A stretch of 64,000 bases of DNA, taken from Sphaerosporella brunnea (Eukaryota; Ascomycota; Pezizomycetes; Pezizales; Pyronemataceae). The translations under genes were made by a program, and so were the position numbers. The DNA lies in contig VXIS01000076.1 of assembly GCA_008704415.1 (NCBI GenBank), positions 1 to 64,000 of the forward strand. Direction: 5' to 3'. The notes beneath the pieces were generated by a model. The model ran no database searches. It saw only the letters and a program-made list of their open reading frames with translations, and was not told the DNA's origin. Below, piece after piece: positions 11,860-23,430 of this stretch (position 1 is its first letter; each line of letters starts with the position of its first letter).

Positions 11860-13137
11860 GCCACCGGATGGCTGCGTGTCTTTCTGGACAGTCATTTCAC
11901 CCTAAGGTGCCATCACAATGTGCGCATAGGCAAGTCCCGCAAGGCGGACGCTTGCCTCAGGTTCCTTTTGGGCAAGTTCGGACGGAGATCGGGGAACGTC
12001 AGATGCATTCAGGTCCTAGGGTTTCAGGCCGTCACCCTGTACGGCGCAGAGCTCTGGTGGCATGACAGTCAGCAATGCCTGTGCGTGGAAATCTAAAAAC
12101 TATTCAACAGCCAAGCACCTGCAATTCGATGTGCCCTCCTTATGTCATCCATTGGCCCTCTGGTCTGGGAGACCGGCCTAACAGAAGCCTGTTCCGCCCT
12201 GTAACACCGCAGAACGCGCTTTGTGGCCAGGCTGGCCGCCATGCCAGACAATAATCCCGGTGGTAGCCGCCTAAAGGCGGCTTTCGGGCCGCATACACCG
12301 ACGCTGCAATTGACATCGGCCCAGCTTCTCCTCCGGTTTGTCAGGGGTTACACTTTCGATAGCTCGCCGCCAGCAATCTCCGTAACCTGCCTAATGGGCA
12401 AGCTGGCGCCCACGATCACGGATCGCCCATCTGCCGTCGAACGGGCCGCGACAACCATCATTTGGCCACTAGGGCCCGTCGTCATTCTATCCCAGTACAA
12501 GGCCCTTGAGGTTGCCTCCATGCACCAGAGGCCGACCAGCAACTCGATTGCTGTCACCGCAGACGGCTCCAAGCACGAGAAAAGCCACTCTGGATACGCG
12601 GCCGTGACAGAGATAGATGCAGAACAAGGCAACTGGAATGGCTCAGCCTACATCAGGAGGAACAAGGAGGCCTATGACGCAGAGCTCTTCGGCATCGCTG
12701 CAGGCCTCGAAATACTGCTCTCCAGCGCGGTGGTCCAAGACAATACACACGGGTGCGTCCCCATATTCACTGACACGCAGGTGACGCTGAAACGGCTTCA
12801 GCACGGCACCCCCAGGCCGGGGCAGCACCTGCTGCTGCAGATTGCCCGTGCAGAAGCTGCACGGACAACCTAAGGGTGGGAGGTACATTTTCGATGGGTT
12901 CCTGGCCAAAAACGAAGTACTGGGCAACAGGCTAGCCGACCATCTCGCCAAAGAAAGAGCAGACAATTGTTGCGACAAATCTCTAGCGGCAGATATCATA
13001 TGCACAACATTGCTGGCCCACATCGTCAGCAGGATCACTCAGGTCACGCATTAAGAGCGAATAGCCTGGCTGCATAAACACTGCTTGCTGAAAGGATACT
13101 ACGTTTAATAGGATAAGCCAAACTTGTTGGCCTATAG
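11860..13137 (+). pseudogene. Tad-like LINE ORF2, reverse transcriptase end and RNase H
   Basis: Broken frames give, in order, the C-terminal part of a non-LTR reverse transcriptase (LRVFLDSHFTLRCH, then LYGAELWW at about 12035-12060), the linker (RTRFVARLAAMPDNN) and an RNase H domain (VTADGSKHEKSHSGYAAV, EAYDAELFGIAAGLE, PIFTDTQVTLKRL, then HFRWVPGQ and GNRLADHLAKE after a frameshift near 12900). Stops near 12095 and 12205 and the shift make it non-functional. The 5' part is missing. The frame is cut at 13137 by a hAT insertion and resumes at 14050. Confidence 0.87.
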
Positions 13138-14049
13138 CAGTGTTCGGCACGGTCCGTCTATGACAGCAGTCCGGACCGAACCGACTGCTGTGAACGAGTC
13201 CAGTCTACGCTGGAGGCGGACGGCATTGATCCAGTCCATTGAGAATGGGAACTGGTTTGGACCGCGGACAACGGCGGTCGACTGCGGACATTCTTATGTA
13301 AGATATGTAGTTATGTAAGATATGCAGTGGTCAGGAAGAGCATAAGCAAGGACCACTCTCTGAATGGGCTCGGCAGAAACGTCGGCAGCTTGTAGAAAAC
13401 CCCGATGATACAGACCCCATGGAGGTTTTCCAGCGTGATCCGCCCATACGGGGCACTATGAAGGACGTTGTGGGATACTGGGTCACCCGGCAGCAGCAGC
13501 CCAAACTGCGAGACCTCGCCCGAATGGCTTTGGATTATTTGACAATACACGCTATGGCAGCCAAGCCAGAGCCGGTATTCACTGCGGCCAAGATCACACT
13601 CTGCCAGCGCCGGTGTGTCCTAGGCGATCACGTAATCAACGCTCTTGAGTGTCTCAAAAGTTGGCAACGTGATGGTTTGATTGCGGCCAGCTGTGACCAT
13701 ATTCGGGACCTAGAGTCGATGCTAGATGCGCTCTGTGAGGAGGGGTCAGAAAAAGAACGCAAGGCAAGGAAGCGGACTCAGCGGAGCGGTGGTAATGGGG
13801 AGTAGAATGTTATGTATGTATAACTTTAGAATAGATCTCTTTGAACCCACCCATTTCCCGTTGTCTGCCGTCAACTGCAGTCAACCGCGGTCAACCGTGG
13901 ACATGGTTGACCGCATCTGACTACAGCATGTCCAGTTCATCCCGGCTCAAAGACTGCCAGTTATTGTCCTCGCCGTGGACCGGACCGCAAAATGTAGTCT
14001 AGTTCGGTTCTGAGCGAGGAATGGACCGAACGGACCGCGTAGAACACTA
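13138..14049 (+). mobile_element. hAT element (family B) inserted in a LINE
   Basis: Ends are CAGTGTTCGGCACGGTCCGT and, read inward from the right, TAGTGTTCTACGCGGTCCGT. Flanks GCCTATAG (13130-13137) and TCCTATAG (14050-14057) agree at 7 of 8. It retains the transposase C-terminal domain but not the catalytic region, so it is an internal-deletion derivative. Confidence 0.88.
13370..13805 (+). pseudogene. hAT transposase C-terminal dimerisation domain
   Basis: The frame reads DVVGYWVTRQQQPKLRDLARMALDYLTIHAMAAKPEPVF and later LGDHVINALECLKSWQRDGLI. This is the usual hAT dimerisation pattern (W...P-L--LA-DYL-I-A-----E-VFS-A, then ALECLKSW). A highly charged tail (KKNARQG... in one frame, SEKERKARKRTQ in this one) ends at the stop at 13805. 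It lacks the RNase-H-like catalytic core. A second diverged copy is at 24620-24900. Confidence 0.85.
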
Positions 14050-14601
14050 TCCTATAGGCAGAAGAGTGAGGTGGCTTCTTGATTTTTGCCGCCTCGCCTC
14101 AGAAAAGCCCTGACTAGGTAATTCCTTCAACGCACCGGCGGCAGTGGGGATGATAAGTGCTGGTGATGTGTCAGTGGCGCCGTCATGACACGTCATTACC
14201 TCTTCACGTTCTGAAAGAGGTGGAAGAACGAGCAGAGGGTCCTTTGGACGACGGTCAAGGAGGTGACGAAGGAGCAGGAAAAGCAGCGGAGGCATTGGCC
14301 GGTAATGCCGACATCCACGCTGCTAGCACATGACCGGTGCACGGAAGCGGTGATGCTTTTCCTTAACCCCATCAAGGTGGAGCATGGCGCGCGAATGGCG
14401 TTATTTGGTTTGTGCGAGTGTAGATACTAGTCTGCTTGGTGTGCTTTTCTACCCATTGTTCTTTCCTTGGTTGCGTTTCCTTAGAAGGGACGCAGGCACC
14501 AGTAGTGGGCTTAGGACTAAGGTGTAGCACAGTCTCTTACATTATATATGTCATGGCCGCAAGCGGACGACCTGAATATGAGTAAAAAAAAAACGAAAAA
14601 A
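14050..14601 (+). pseudogene. Tad-like LINE ORF2, C-terminal zinc segment, 3' UTR and poly(A)
   Basis: Beyond the hAT element the same LINE continues: a CCHC-type segment (DDKCW, then MTRHYLF, with two stops, about 14147-14215), LWTTVKEVTKEQEKQRRHW, LLAHDRCTEAVMLFL, then a 3' region with ATATGTCATGGCCGCAAGCG (14547-14566) and an A-rich tail at 14584-14601. The order matches fungal Tad-clade LINEs. Confidence 0.8.
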
Positions 14602-15764
14602 ATGCAAAACGGCGGATTGTAGTGTTGAATCTAGAGGAGGCTCGTTTGACGATGAGTGAGTAATATCATACCCAAGATTAGACGCTTGTTCGCCCCAAAT
14701 AAGGTATGTGTGTATTATACTGGGTTTGTTCCTGGTTGGGTGTGAACTTGAATATCTATATAGTGCAGCATCCTCAGGAACTCGCATGTGAACTGATTAG
14801 CACACCGGTTACCCGGCATTTAGGCACAACCGGAGAAAGCTTCCTTTCCAGCACTATGGTGTATCGCGGGAGTTGCGAAGGACCAACTTCATGAAGTTGT
14901 CTCCAACTGAGCTCAATATGCTCTTCAATACTCATTGAGGGGCGTCACAAAAGTACTTGGCATCTTGAAAGTGGTATCCTGGGTTTGGTTTTTTGGTAGT
15001 TTTTGTTTGGCTCCGATCGAATGCATCTATGTTTTTTTTTTTCCTGGGTACTCTTGACACGGTTTTGTGGGCCTCCTGTGTATATATTGTGAGGGAGTTT
15101 GGGCCCGTTCCGCCGTGGGTCTGGAGTGGCTCCAGTTATTCCTTCTTACAATGTTATGATGGTTTTGTATCTAACAACAGAACTCAACTACGCGGAGCCC
15201 AAGACGCCGTCGTTTGCCACCCGCAGTTGCGGCTATATCAATTACCGCAATTGTTCGTCAACTGACAAACGGTTTTTGTCTCGTTTCACTCACCGTCGCA
15301 TTTCGGATTTACAGGCTTGTATTGCTGGATCTAGGCGAAGGTATTAATCGACGTGGCAGCTCTCATCCTAGGGATCTAATTGAGCTCCCACTATTGCCAC
15401 CATTGCCGGGTTTGCTTGTGTTGCACTGGTTGTGTACTGATTGAAATCTCCTTCTCCATACCCCCCTCTCACTATCTCTACCTTGCCGCGCTTTGGCCTT
15501 GGAGTAGACATAGGGTTCTTAGGCAGTCTTCCCAATTGCCGACCCAAAAGGTTCGGCTGTGCAGGCGGGCTGCTAAAAGGCAACTGCTCAGCTGTCGTAA
15601 ATCACGAAGGGCTGGGTGCCGGACTGGCAAGCAATTTCGACTGAGGGGAACTTGTCATGCAACCATCAGTTTGACCTAGTTACGTACCACCCAACAAATC
15701 ACACAGTAAACAGGGACGGTCTGTTCGCTCATTATGCGGTCTTTTGTACAATATAACCGCCAAC
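14602..15764. other. no identifiable feature
   Basis: Short frames only; a run of 10 T at about 15033 is the only simple sequence. Confidence 0.55.
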
Positions 15765-15766
15765 TA

Positions 15767-15881
15767 CCTTATTATCTCGGTACTAAGGGAATGTGGCAAA
15801 GTTACTGCGCTCTGTGGGGAAGTCACTCAGCCTCCAGGCAAAGTCACTTAGCCACATTGCCGTATTACCGGGACAATAAGG
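15767..15881. mobile_element. 115-bp MITE, Tc1/mariner type
   Basis: Inverted ends are CCTTATTATCTCGG and CCTTATTGTCCCGG. The similarity extends about 35 bp (GGAATGTGGC / GGCAATGTGGC) and the flanks are TA dinucleotides (15765-15766, 15882-15883). It is almost a complete hairpin, with no coding capacity. Confidence 0.85.
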
Positions 15882-16374
15882 TATTCACCTCCAATGCTGA
15901 CAAAAAAATCAAGATGCAATCGTAAATTCTGCGTGTTTGAGCGCGCACGGAGGTGGCGTGTTTGGTTGTCATCACGTTTATTGGCTACATACGGCCGCGA
16001 TCAATCATGACACAGCCATGCGGGGTGGTCTCCCCCTCTTGATGAGGCTCCACGATTAACCGGCACCTCCACCCACGGTGTTTTGAGCCCAGCTGTTTCA
16101 GCAAGACCGTCAGAGCAGCGGAATATATGGATGCCAGCAGTCACTCCTGGCAGAAAGAATCTTTCTTCTGCCGCTCGCTTGAACGGCAAAACCAACACTC
16201 ACAAGAGGAGTTTCTCATTGCGCTAGGTGGCGTAAGCGCATGCCCTGTAAGCCGCTCCCTAGGGTTCAATAATTTGTAGTGTAAACGGCAGGACGTATAT
16301 GGTGCCATCTGTGGTGCCGCCTATAGTAACACCCACCCACCAAAGCTTTATATTGCGCGTCACCACAGTATTCG

Positions 16375-16682
16375 TGTCCTTTATACTACAAATTCGTGTC
16401 TTTCAAACTACAAGTTCGTGTCTTTTACACTGCACAGTTCGTGTCTTTCAAACTACAAATTCGTGTCTTTCAAACCACGAGTTCGTGGCCTTTAAACCAC
16501 GAGTTCGTGGCCTTTAAACTACGAGTTTGTGTCTTTCAAACTACAAATTCGTGTCTTTTAAACCACGAGTTCGTGGCCTTTAAACTACGAGTTCGTGGCC
16601 TTTAAACTACGAGTTCGTGGCCTTTACACTACAAATTTGTGTCTTTTAAACCACGAGTTCGTGGCCTTTACACTACGAGTTC
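16375..16682. repeat. 22-bp minisatellite, about 14 units
   Basis: Units vary around GTGGCCTTTAAACTACGAGTTC, alternating with GTGTCTTTCAAACTACAAATTC. Because 22 is not a multiple of three, the open frames seen across it are by-products. It is followed by short GCCACGATAA-type repeats to about 16760, and related GTTTAAA/GGCACGAC motifs reappear at 17330-17530. Confidence 0.9.
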
Positions 16683-16760
16683 CTGCAAAAATGCCACGAT
16701 AAACGCCACGATGCTAGTCACGATGGATGCCACGATAATTGCCACGATAAAAGCCCGTTA

Positions 16761-19109
16761 ATTGTTCAATATAGACGATCTACAGGATCAAGACAAGCGC
16801 CACTACATTTGACATGACGACTCCCACCACGGCGTTCTACAACATAGCCGGACTTCCTTGTAGCGAGATAGTGAAGGGGTGGAGACCGTCTGGGAAGCTT
16901 TGTTCCGTTGGTTGAAGTTCTGGGTCTGGGAAAAGTTAGCTAAGTTCAGCAACAGCATGAGTAGAAACTGACGGGGGCAGCAGCGGGAATGGGGTAGCGG
17001 GATCAGCTGTGTTCCGCTGCCTGTTAACTCCAGTGAGCTCTAGAAGCAGCACGATGTCAGCGGAATTGACTGTTCTGCTGCGCGTGGAAAGTCACCCGTG
17101 GAGCACGAAACAAGCAGAGTGATGGCTGATGAAGGATGATTGGTGTTGAAGAATGATTGGTGTTGAAGGTTGAGGAAAAGAAAGGATGGAGAAGCGGAAG
17201 GCCGGAAATTTAAAGATGGGACAACCGCGGAACCTCCCGTCCCCTCAAATGGGCTTAGCTTTCCTCCAAATGTGGTGTCGTTCGTCGTGGCGAATTCGTT
17301 CTTGATGTGTCTGCTTCACTTGATTCGGTGTGCCGTTTATCGTGGCGTTGCAAGCACGAACTGTGTCGTGACCCTTCCTTTTATCGTGGCTTTGACACCC
17401 CGAGTGGTGTATTTGGCACGACACTTTCTCTATGCCACGACGATAAGAGGTTTTGTAGTTTAAATGGCACGACTTTGACACCGCGGTGTGACATTTAAAC
17501 TACGTAACAGGCTTTTGTGGTGCCCTTTAAACCACACCACACCAAAATCTTGTACCCTAGTGCGCTGCCTTCCTCTCCTTCCTGCTGGGCAGCCGAAAGC
17601 TCGACGTCGTAGGATTCACGCAGGCTCGTCTTTCAGTGGATTGATCCACTGGCTGGTGCCGTGGCTGCGACTGTTTGACGGCTTGCGTTTCAAGTGCCTG
17701 TCGGAACAGCGCCTCATTGGGGCTCACCTTGGAGACGAAGCGGCATCCGCTACAATCGTGTCTGCAAACGCATTCCCTGCGATGCCGCAGTTCCTGGGAC
17801 GTGAGGGAATACCCACGGTCTAACAGCTCCCGCCTCGACTTGAGGAAATATGAGATCCGATGTGCCCGGTTGGATCTTCCTGGTGGAAGTGGCTCCATCT
17901 TGCAGTCGTCTTTGGGCCCGTCCCCCCTGGCTGTTTGATCACTTAATTGGTCCCTAAAGATGGTTTCATTCGTCGACAGGGACTAAACTTACAGTGTGGA
18001 TTCACGTGTGGTGAGGCATGGGATGCAGCACTGGCGTAAGAATCACATGAAGTGAGATCGATTTCAACGAGAACAGGACGAAAACCCCGCGCCTCTCCGA
18101 TTGCCCCTGTTCATAGTTACGAAAGATCTCTGCACAACACGCGCCATTAGTTATCGCCGCACTGGTTGCGGTCCGGTAGTCGCAAATCCTCGACACAAGG
18201 TTATCAGCTCGGCCTTGTTATTCTGTTTGCACATCCCAAACACAGTTAAGATTATGTATGGGATTGGTAATGAGCGCTGCGTTCCAGTGGTCGAATCGCC
18301 ATGAATCCCAAGCGTCAACTGTTCAGTATGTTGACTATGAGTTGGACCTGTTGCAGAGCCGCCGGATTGTTGACGCCCATGGGTTGAGTTGCATTTGGCG
18401 ACCTAGTATCCGCCGAGACCACCCGCTTGCAGACCAAGACCACCGTGCTGGTTTCCGCCGATTGCGTCGCGGGGCTTGTTGGTTCGCTCCGCCAGCATTA
18501 CCACCCTGGGGATTGACCGGTTGGTTGGCGCCTTCCTGGTCAGCTCAACCGGGCGGAGGAAGAAGTGGGAGTCCAACACCTCTGGGAGCAGCAGGCGGTG
18601 CGGGTGGTTTGACAGCCTGTCCGGTTTGGCTGTTCTATTGCTTCTGCTGGTGGTGGTTTTGTCCATTCGCGCCTCCCTACGCCACCTGCGAAGAGGTTAA
18701 ACCCGTTACTGTTCCCTGTGATGATATTGATGACGCTGTGCTGTTCTGCGAGATTGATATCCATGGTCGCTCGCTGTCGTTCTGGCGAAAGGTGGTTGCG
18801 TGTAGTAGGGATGGTCGTGAGGAATCACTGATGATTGTGGGTCGTTGTATTCGCGTGTTGTCAAGATTGCCAACTGCTGGCCAAATTTAGGGCTGTCAGT
18901 CCGGTAGATGGTAACCGCCCTGCCACCGCGACCGACTGGGTTCGCTGAACGGGGTCGGCCACCATGCCCTGTCCCCAAGTTCACCGCAATCCACGGTCCT
19001 CAGAGGGCTCGGTACTCGGAGGACCCGCACGACAGGAAATATGTGCCGTGGCACGGCAATGCACAGCGTGGCAGTCAGAGCACCGCGCCGTGCGACGAAT
19101 CTCTGCTCT
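16761..19109. other. no identifiable gene
   Basis: Relatives of the minisatellite motif (TTTAAAC, GGCACGAC) occur at 17330-17530. A minus-strand Cys-rich frame (HRRECVCRHDCSGC, 17557-17898) and a plus-strand 210-residue frame at 18258-18890 have no supporting features. Confidence 0.5.
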
Positions 19110-20078
19110 GATCGTCGCCGTGTTCCGTACGGTCCGTTCGGTCCCGTCCTGACTCTCGACCGGACTGGATCGCAAGTGACGATCCAGTCTTCAGGAAAGA
19201 CCAGGAGCGGCAGTCTGTTTGGTACTGCGGCCTGGACCGCCTGCAGTCCACTGCAATCGACCATGTCCACAGTCGTCTGCAGTCGACCGTGGTCGACGGC
19301 AGTCGACGGCAGTCAACCCGTATGTTGCGCAATATCAGTTGTCGATTTTGTACAAATACATGACCGCCATCCCGCCGTCCTGTCATTCCATTATCCCTCC
19401 GTCCCCTGCTCTTCAACCCTCCCACCCTTCTGTTTTCTTTTCTCAAGCTCCGCTTTGGACCAGGGCTGTCAACAGTCCGGCCGCCCGCCAGGTCAAACCG
19501 GGCCCCACGGGGTGGGTCAGGTCGGGCCGATGATGCGGAAAGCCTGATAGGTTCGGGCCGGTGTAAGAAAAGCCTGGATATCTGATAGGTGCCGGCCGGC
19601 GCCGGATACCCCTGGTCAAGATCGGTTCGGTCAGCAGGCCAAACTCAGGGCCTCTAAAAGCGCTGATCGCTGAGTGCTTGTTCCGCCAGAGCTAAAGCGT
19701 CGATCGCAATGAATTGACTTGGCGATCACCGGCAGAATCCGCGCACGTTTAACCCAAAAACTACAGCTCGGAGGAGAGGCGGGATAAAACGGAGCGGAAC
19801 TGCGGACGTTTTCCTTGGAACAGGGGGCGGAGATTGATGGGTAGGAGCTTCACTTTGGATCTGTATCTCGCTTTCGTTTGCTTTTTCTTGATGTCAGTGT
19901 AAGCAAAGACCGTCCCGGTGCCTGGCGGGCCCGCCGGGCGCCGGGTGTTCACCGGGCCTGATGGGCACCTTCAGTCACCTGGGTCCCGGGCAACAAAAGA
20001 CAGGCGGTGATCAGCAGTTTGGTACAATCAGCAGGGAGCAATGTGTGGGATGTTTGACATCGCACGCTGTCGAGTGCC

Positions 20079-20300
20079 AGCTTATGAACTTCCTTGCATG
20101 ATAATTCATGACTGTGAATGCATACGCAATCACTCGGAGGCGAGGGCCAGCTCATGAATGACATTGCGTGATAATACATGACCCTCGATGCATACACAAT
20201 CACTCTAGGGCGAGTGCCAGCTCATGAACCGTGTTGAGTGATGATACATGACTTTGAATGCATACGGAATCACTCGGGGGCGAGCGTATTCTGATGAAGC
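20079..20300 (-). repeat. tandem 70-bp units in family A copy 2
   Basis: About three units homologous to those at 4347-4640, in inverted orientation. Confidence 0.75.
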
Positions 20301-20427
20301 AGAGAGTGATCTTGCATGACCGGTGCTTGCAGTATCCCTACCCAAAGCGCGAACGGTCTCTGACCAGGGCGATCTATCGCCGGAGCTGGCGATGTCTGTA
20401 TCTCCCGTTCATGTTTCTTTCCTTGAT

Positions 20428-20830
20428 GTTTGTTTTGTTTTGTTTTGTTTTAATCATATTATATTCGGCCGCTTGCGCTTGCGGCCTTGACATATGTAGA
20501 AAGAAGAGATTATGCTACCCCCTGGGTCACAGCGGGCCCGCTACCGGGGCCTGCGGCCCTTCCAAGGAAATATACAGAAAGAAATCGCGCTAGGTAGAGA
20601 AGCGCACCAAGGAAAGAGAAGAAGGAAAAACAGTCGTTACATAGTGCCCTTATCGGGCCAGCAGCCAATCTTTGTGGTGCGAAGGAAGTTCAAAACCGCC
20701 TCCGTGCACCTATCATCCGCCAGCAGGCCCACCACTGAGGTGGACGGCCACCGTCTCCTGGCTCCGTCTTCCTTGGTAGCGTCCTTGACCGCCTTCCACA
20801 GTTCCATCTGTATGTGTAATCAAAAAACTA
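20428..20830 (-). pseudogene. LINE 3' end (C-terminus, 3' UTR and AAAAC tail) inside copy 2
   Basis: On the minus strand the frame MELWKAVKDATKEDG...LLADDRCTEAVLNFLRTTK ends in TAA near 20638. It is followed by a 3' untranslated region containing ATATGTCAAGGCCGCAAGCG (about 20478-20497) and an A-rich tail. The same GGCCGCAAGCGG motif ends the LINE at 14545-14601. Confidence 0.7.
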
Positions 20831-21425
20831 CAGATTCCTGGTGGGCCCGCCGGGCGCTGGGAACCTCTGGGCCTGGCAGATGCCCGTAGGCGCCTGGGTC
20901 TCGATCCAAGAAGCCTGGTCCAAACGGGCCGTGATTTCAAAAGCCCGTTTCAATCAGTCCGGTTCAGGCCGCGCTCAAAGCCGGACTGGCCGGACTTTTG
21001 ACAACCCTGCTTTGGACAGTGCCTTGAGCATTTCTTCTAGCTCCGGAGGCGGCTGTTAAGGGTTATGAACACACCATAACGACGACGCCTAATTTCTGAG
21101 ATGAGAGACTTTGCGGTGGCGAAGGGATTCAAATTTTTTTCACTGTGGCTCAGAAAGGGTCCACCGATTCAAAGGGTCCGCCAATTGTCAGGGTCCACCG
21201 CGGCAAACGGACTTCTGGCGCGCGGGTACTATCATACATATTACAACCTTACTAATAATCCAGTCGACTGCAGTCGACTACGGTCTTTCCCCGTCCCTGT
21301 CACCCGCGGACTGGATCAGACTGGATCGTGGTGGTCCTCCGCCATGACGGACTGGATCGGATCGTGCCAGTCGGTCCGATCCGGTTTGCAGTCCTGGACG
21401 GACCGTACGGAACACTGGATCGTGG

Positions 21426-22604
21426 AATCCAGGGCGTTTGCAGGGCAGGGTACAGTCGAGAGTCTATATAAGAATTCGGTCAGGACCGCAGGTGCGTATT
21501 CATATCTAGTGCGAAGTATTAAAGAGAGGGTGGCTTGGCACGGGTGATCTTTGGGATCCGCGGGAGGAGATGGACGGGTTAGGAGGAGTCGGGATGAGTT
21601 GGGATGAGTTGGGTCGGGTTGTATTTTCACGTGTTTTTGTCGGCGCAGGTCGAGGAAAATTGCGGGAGCGTGTTCATGCTGTTCACTGACAGTACTGGCA
21701 GCCGTTTAAAACCGCGATAAAAACAAAAAACAAGACCGTGAGTCTGCTCTGAGCCCCTATCCGCCACGTCCCAGATTCCACCCACTATACGTATCCCTAA
21801 AGCTCATCATTCTTGCCATCATGTGCATCCGCCATCTACATAGAACCGTGGTTTGACAGAGACTGCCGGGGAATTAGGTGTGGCTGCGCATCCCAGAATG
21901 TATGAACCTGGAGAGCGGCGGCCGGGGTGGTCTACACACATCCTCTCCCAAAGGTGCTTCAGCCGGCGTTGCATCCTTTTGGATCCAATTTCCATGTGCC
22001 GTCGTTTGAGCTTTGTCTGATAAGAATGCAAAGCTTGGGTAAGCTTTGTATCTTCGTACTCCTGCGTCTGTTGGCTCACGAATAGCGGAAGCCTTTCGAT
22101 GGGTTCGGTAGCTTTGCACATCATGACTCTTGGCTCTGCATCTTCGTCATTGTTAGAGCTATTCGAAAGGGCTGCCTCATCTTCGGCGTCCTCTTGTGAG
22201 ATGGTAATGATGAATATCTTGGACATGGATGCAAACCTCAAGGTCTTGCAGAGAATCTTCGACCATCTGTTCTGATGGGTGGAAAAACGCGTCGATGGTG
22301 ACACGGTCATCGGGGATTTCGGCTCAGCTCAACAGGAGAAGGCCTCCATCCTATCATCCATAATTGCTTCGAGCTACGAACCGTCTTCTTCACTCTCTTC
22401 AGCTGTAATACTGGTAGCCGAGAGCGGAGACAAGTCCGGAATGCCGGAGCAAACTATGGTTTGTTTTAGGCAGTACGTTGGCTCATAAACATTGACAGAA
22501 CCTTTTTGGACGCAGTTGAAAATGGTGCTGTCCTTAATATCGAACATCCAGGCCACGACCGCCCACCTGATGGCCTGTCAGGTTTTGGTAAGGCGCAGTG
22601 GGAC
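21426..22604. other. no identifiable gene
   Basis: GGATGAGTTG repeats lie at about 21588-21612. A 163-residue minus-strand frame (21819-22310) is unrecognised. Confidence 0.5.
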
Positions 22605-22612
22605 CCATTGTC

Positions 22613-23430
22613 TAGTGATGGATATAAGCCGAGCCGGCTCGAGCTAAATGCTCGACCCTCGAGCAGAGCCGAGCGAGGCCTGACTCTTTGGCGAGCCGAG
22701 CCGGCTTGAGCCTGGTGCTTGACAAGCCCGGCTGTTGCTCCAGCTTTTTGCTATAGCTAGTTAGGTAGGGGTAGACATCCCGTCGATAAAAAGTGCGGGG
22801 CCAAGGCGGGTTGATCGAGAACATTCTGTGGAATTCCATACTGCTCAAACGCCGGCTCAATCACCATAGTCTCGATGACTGGGAGCTTCACGGCATCAAT
22901 AATAATTCTACAAACAGCAGGGATGTCGCCGATGGACAGAGAAACGTTGAGGATGCTTTCAGTAGCGAGAACGAGGATGCGGGAGAGAGTGAGGGTCAGG
23001 TCAGAGCGAGATGCCGGGCAGAGCGAGTCTAGGGCGGCCTGTCACCGCACTGGTTACTCCCAGTCAGACCTCCCTAGCCGGAGGGAACACGGGGATGGTG
23101 CCCGTAGTGTTGGCGATGGCCGCCATGGTGATGGCCAGGAGCATCCGGACGAGGGCGACGGCGAGGGCATGGACGCAGACCACGAAGCTGAGCTAGAAGG
23201 CTTGGATTCCGGATCAGACCTGTCGGATATATACTAGTATAGCGACGTCTCTAATGTCACTGTGTGCAACCTCTTATTTACCGGCTCGTACATCATAAAT
23301 TGTATGGCAGTTCCAGCCAAAGCTCGAGCCTTTCAAGCTCGGCTCGGCTTGACGAGCCCATGTTCTAACAGGCCCAGCTGGCTCGATGGTTCCTCATGGC
23401 TCGGCTCGGCTCGGCTTTTGTCTATCACTA
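22613..23430 (+). mobile_element. hAT-like element, family C, with 8-bp target duplication
   Basis: Ends are TAGTGATGGATATAAGCCGA and, inverted, TAGTGATAGACAAAAGCCGA. Flanking CCATTGTC is exact (22605-22612, 23431-23438). Both ends are packed with GAGCC/GGCTC subterminal motifs typical of hAT transposase binding. The plus strand has an open frame ending in an acidic tail (LEGLDSGSDLSDIY, stop near 23237), resembling a hAT C-terminus, but no catalytic domain. Confidence 0.9.

Larger units (their letters stand above)
19461..21009 (-). mobile_element. hAT-like element, family A copy 2 (inverted), with 8-bp target duplication
   Basis: It runs from CAGGGCTGTCAACAGTCCGG to the inverted CAGGGTTGTCAAAAGTCCGG and is flanked by exact CTTTGGAC repeats (19453-19460 and 21010-21017). 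It is an inverted relative of 3908-5375 and contains about 290 bp missing from that copy, including the LINE 3' untranslated region and its (AAAAC)n tail (seen as TTTTG repeats at 20428-20453). Confidence 0.92.
19118..21417 (+). mobile_element. hAT-like element, family B, hosting a nested family A element
   Basis: Ends are CCGTGTTCCGTACGG (left) and CAGTGTTCCGTACGG (right, read inward). Flanks GATCGTCG (19110-19117) and GATCGTGG (21418-21425) agree at 7 of 8 bases. The right and left arms carry CAGTCGACTGCAGTCGAC-type subterminal repeats. A complete family A element (19461-21009) with its own perfect target duplication lies inside. Without it the host would be about 740 bp and non-coding. Confidence 0.85.

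Noticed and set aside
16375..16682. CRISPR-like array
   Set aside because: The units are contiguous without spacers and vary internally, so it is a minisatellite in a eukaryotic genome.
18258..18890. 210-residue plus-strand frame
   Set aside because: No recognisable domain, low-complexity Gly/Trp-rich middle, no intron signals or paralogue.
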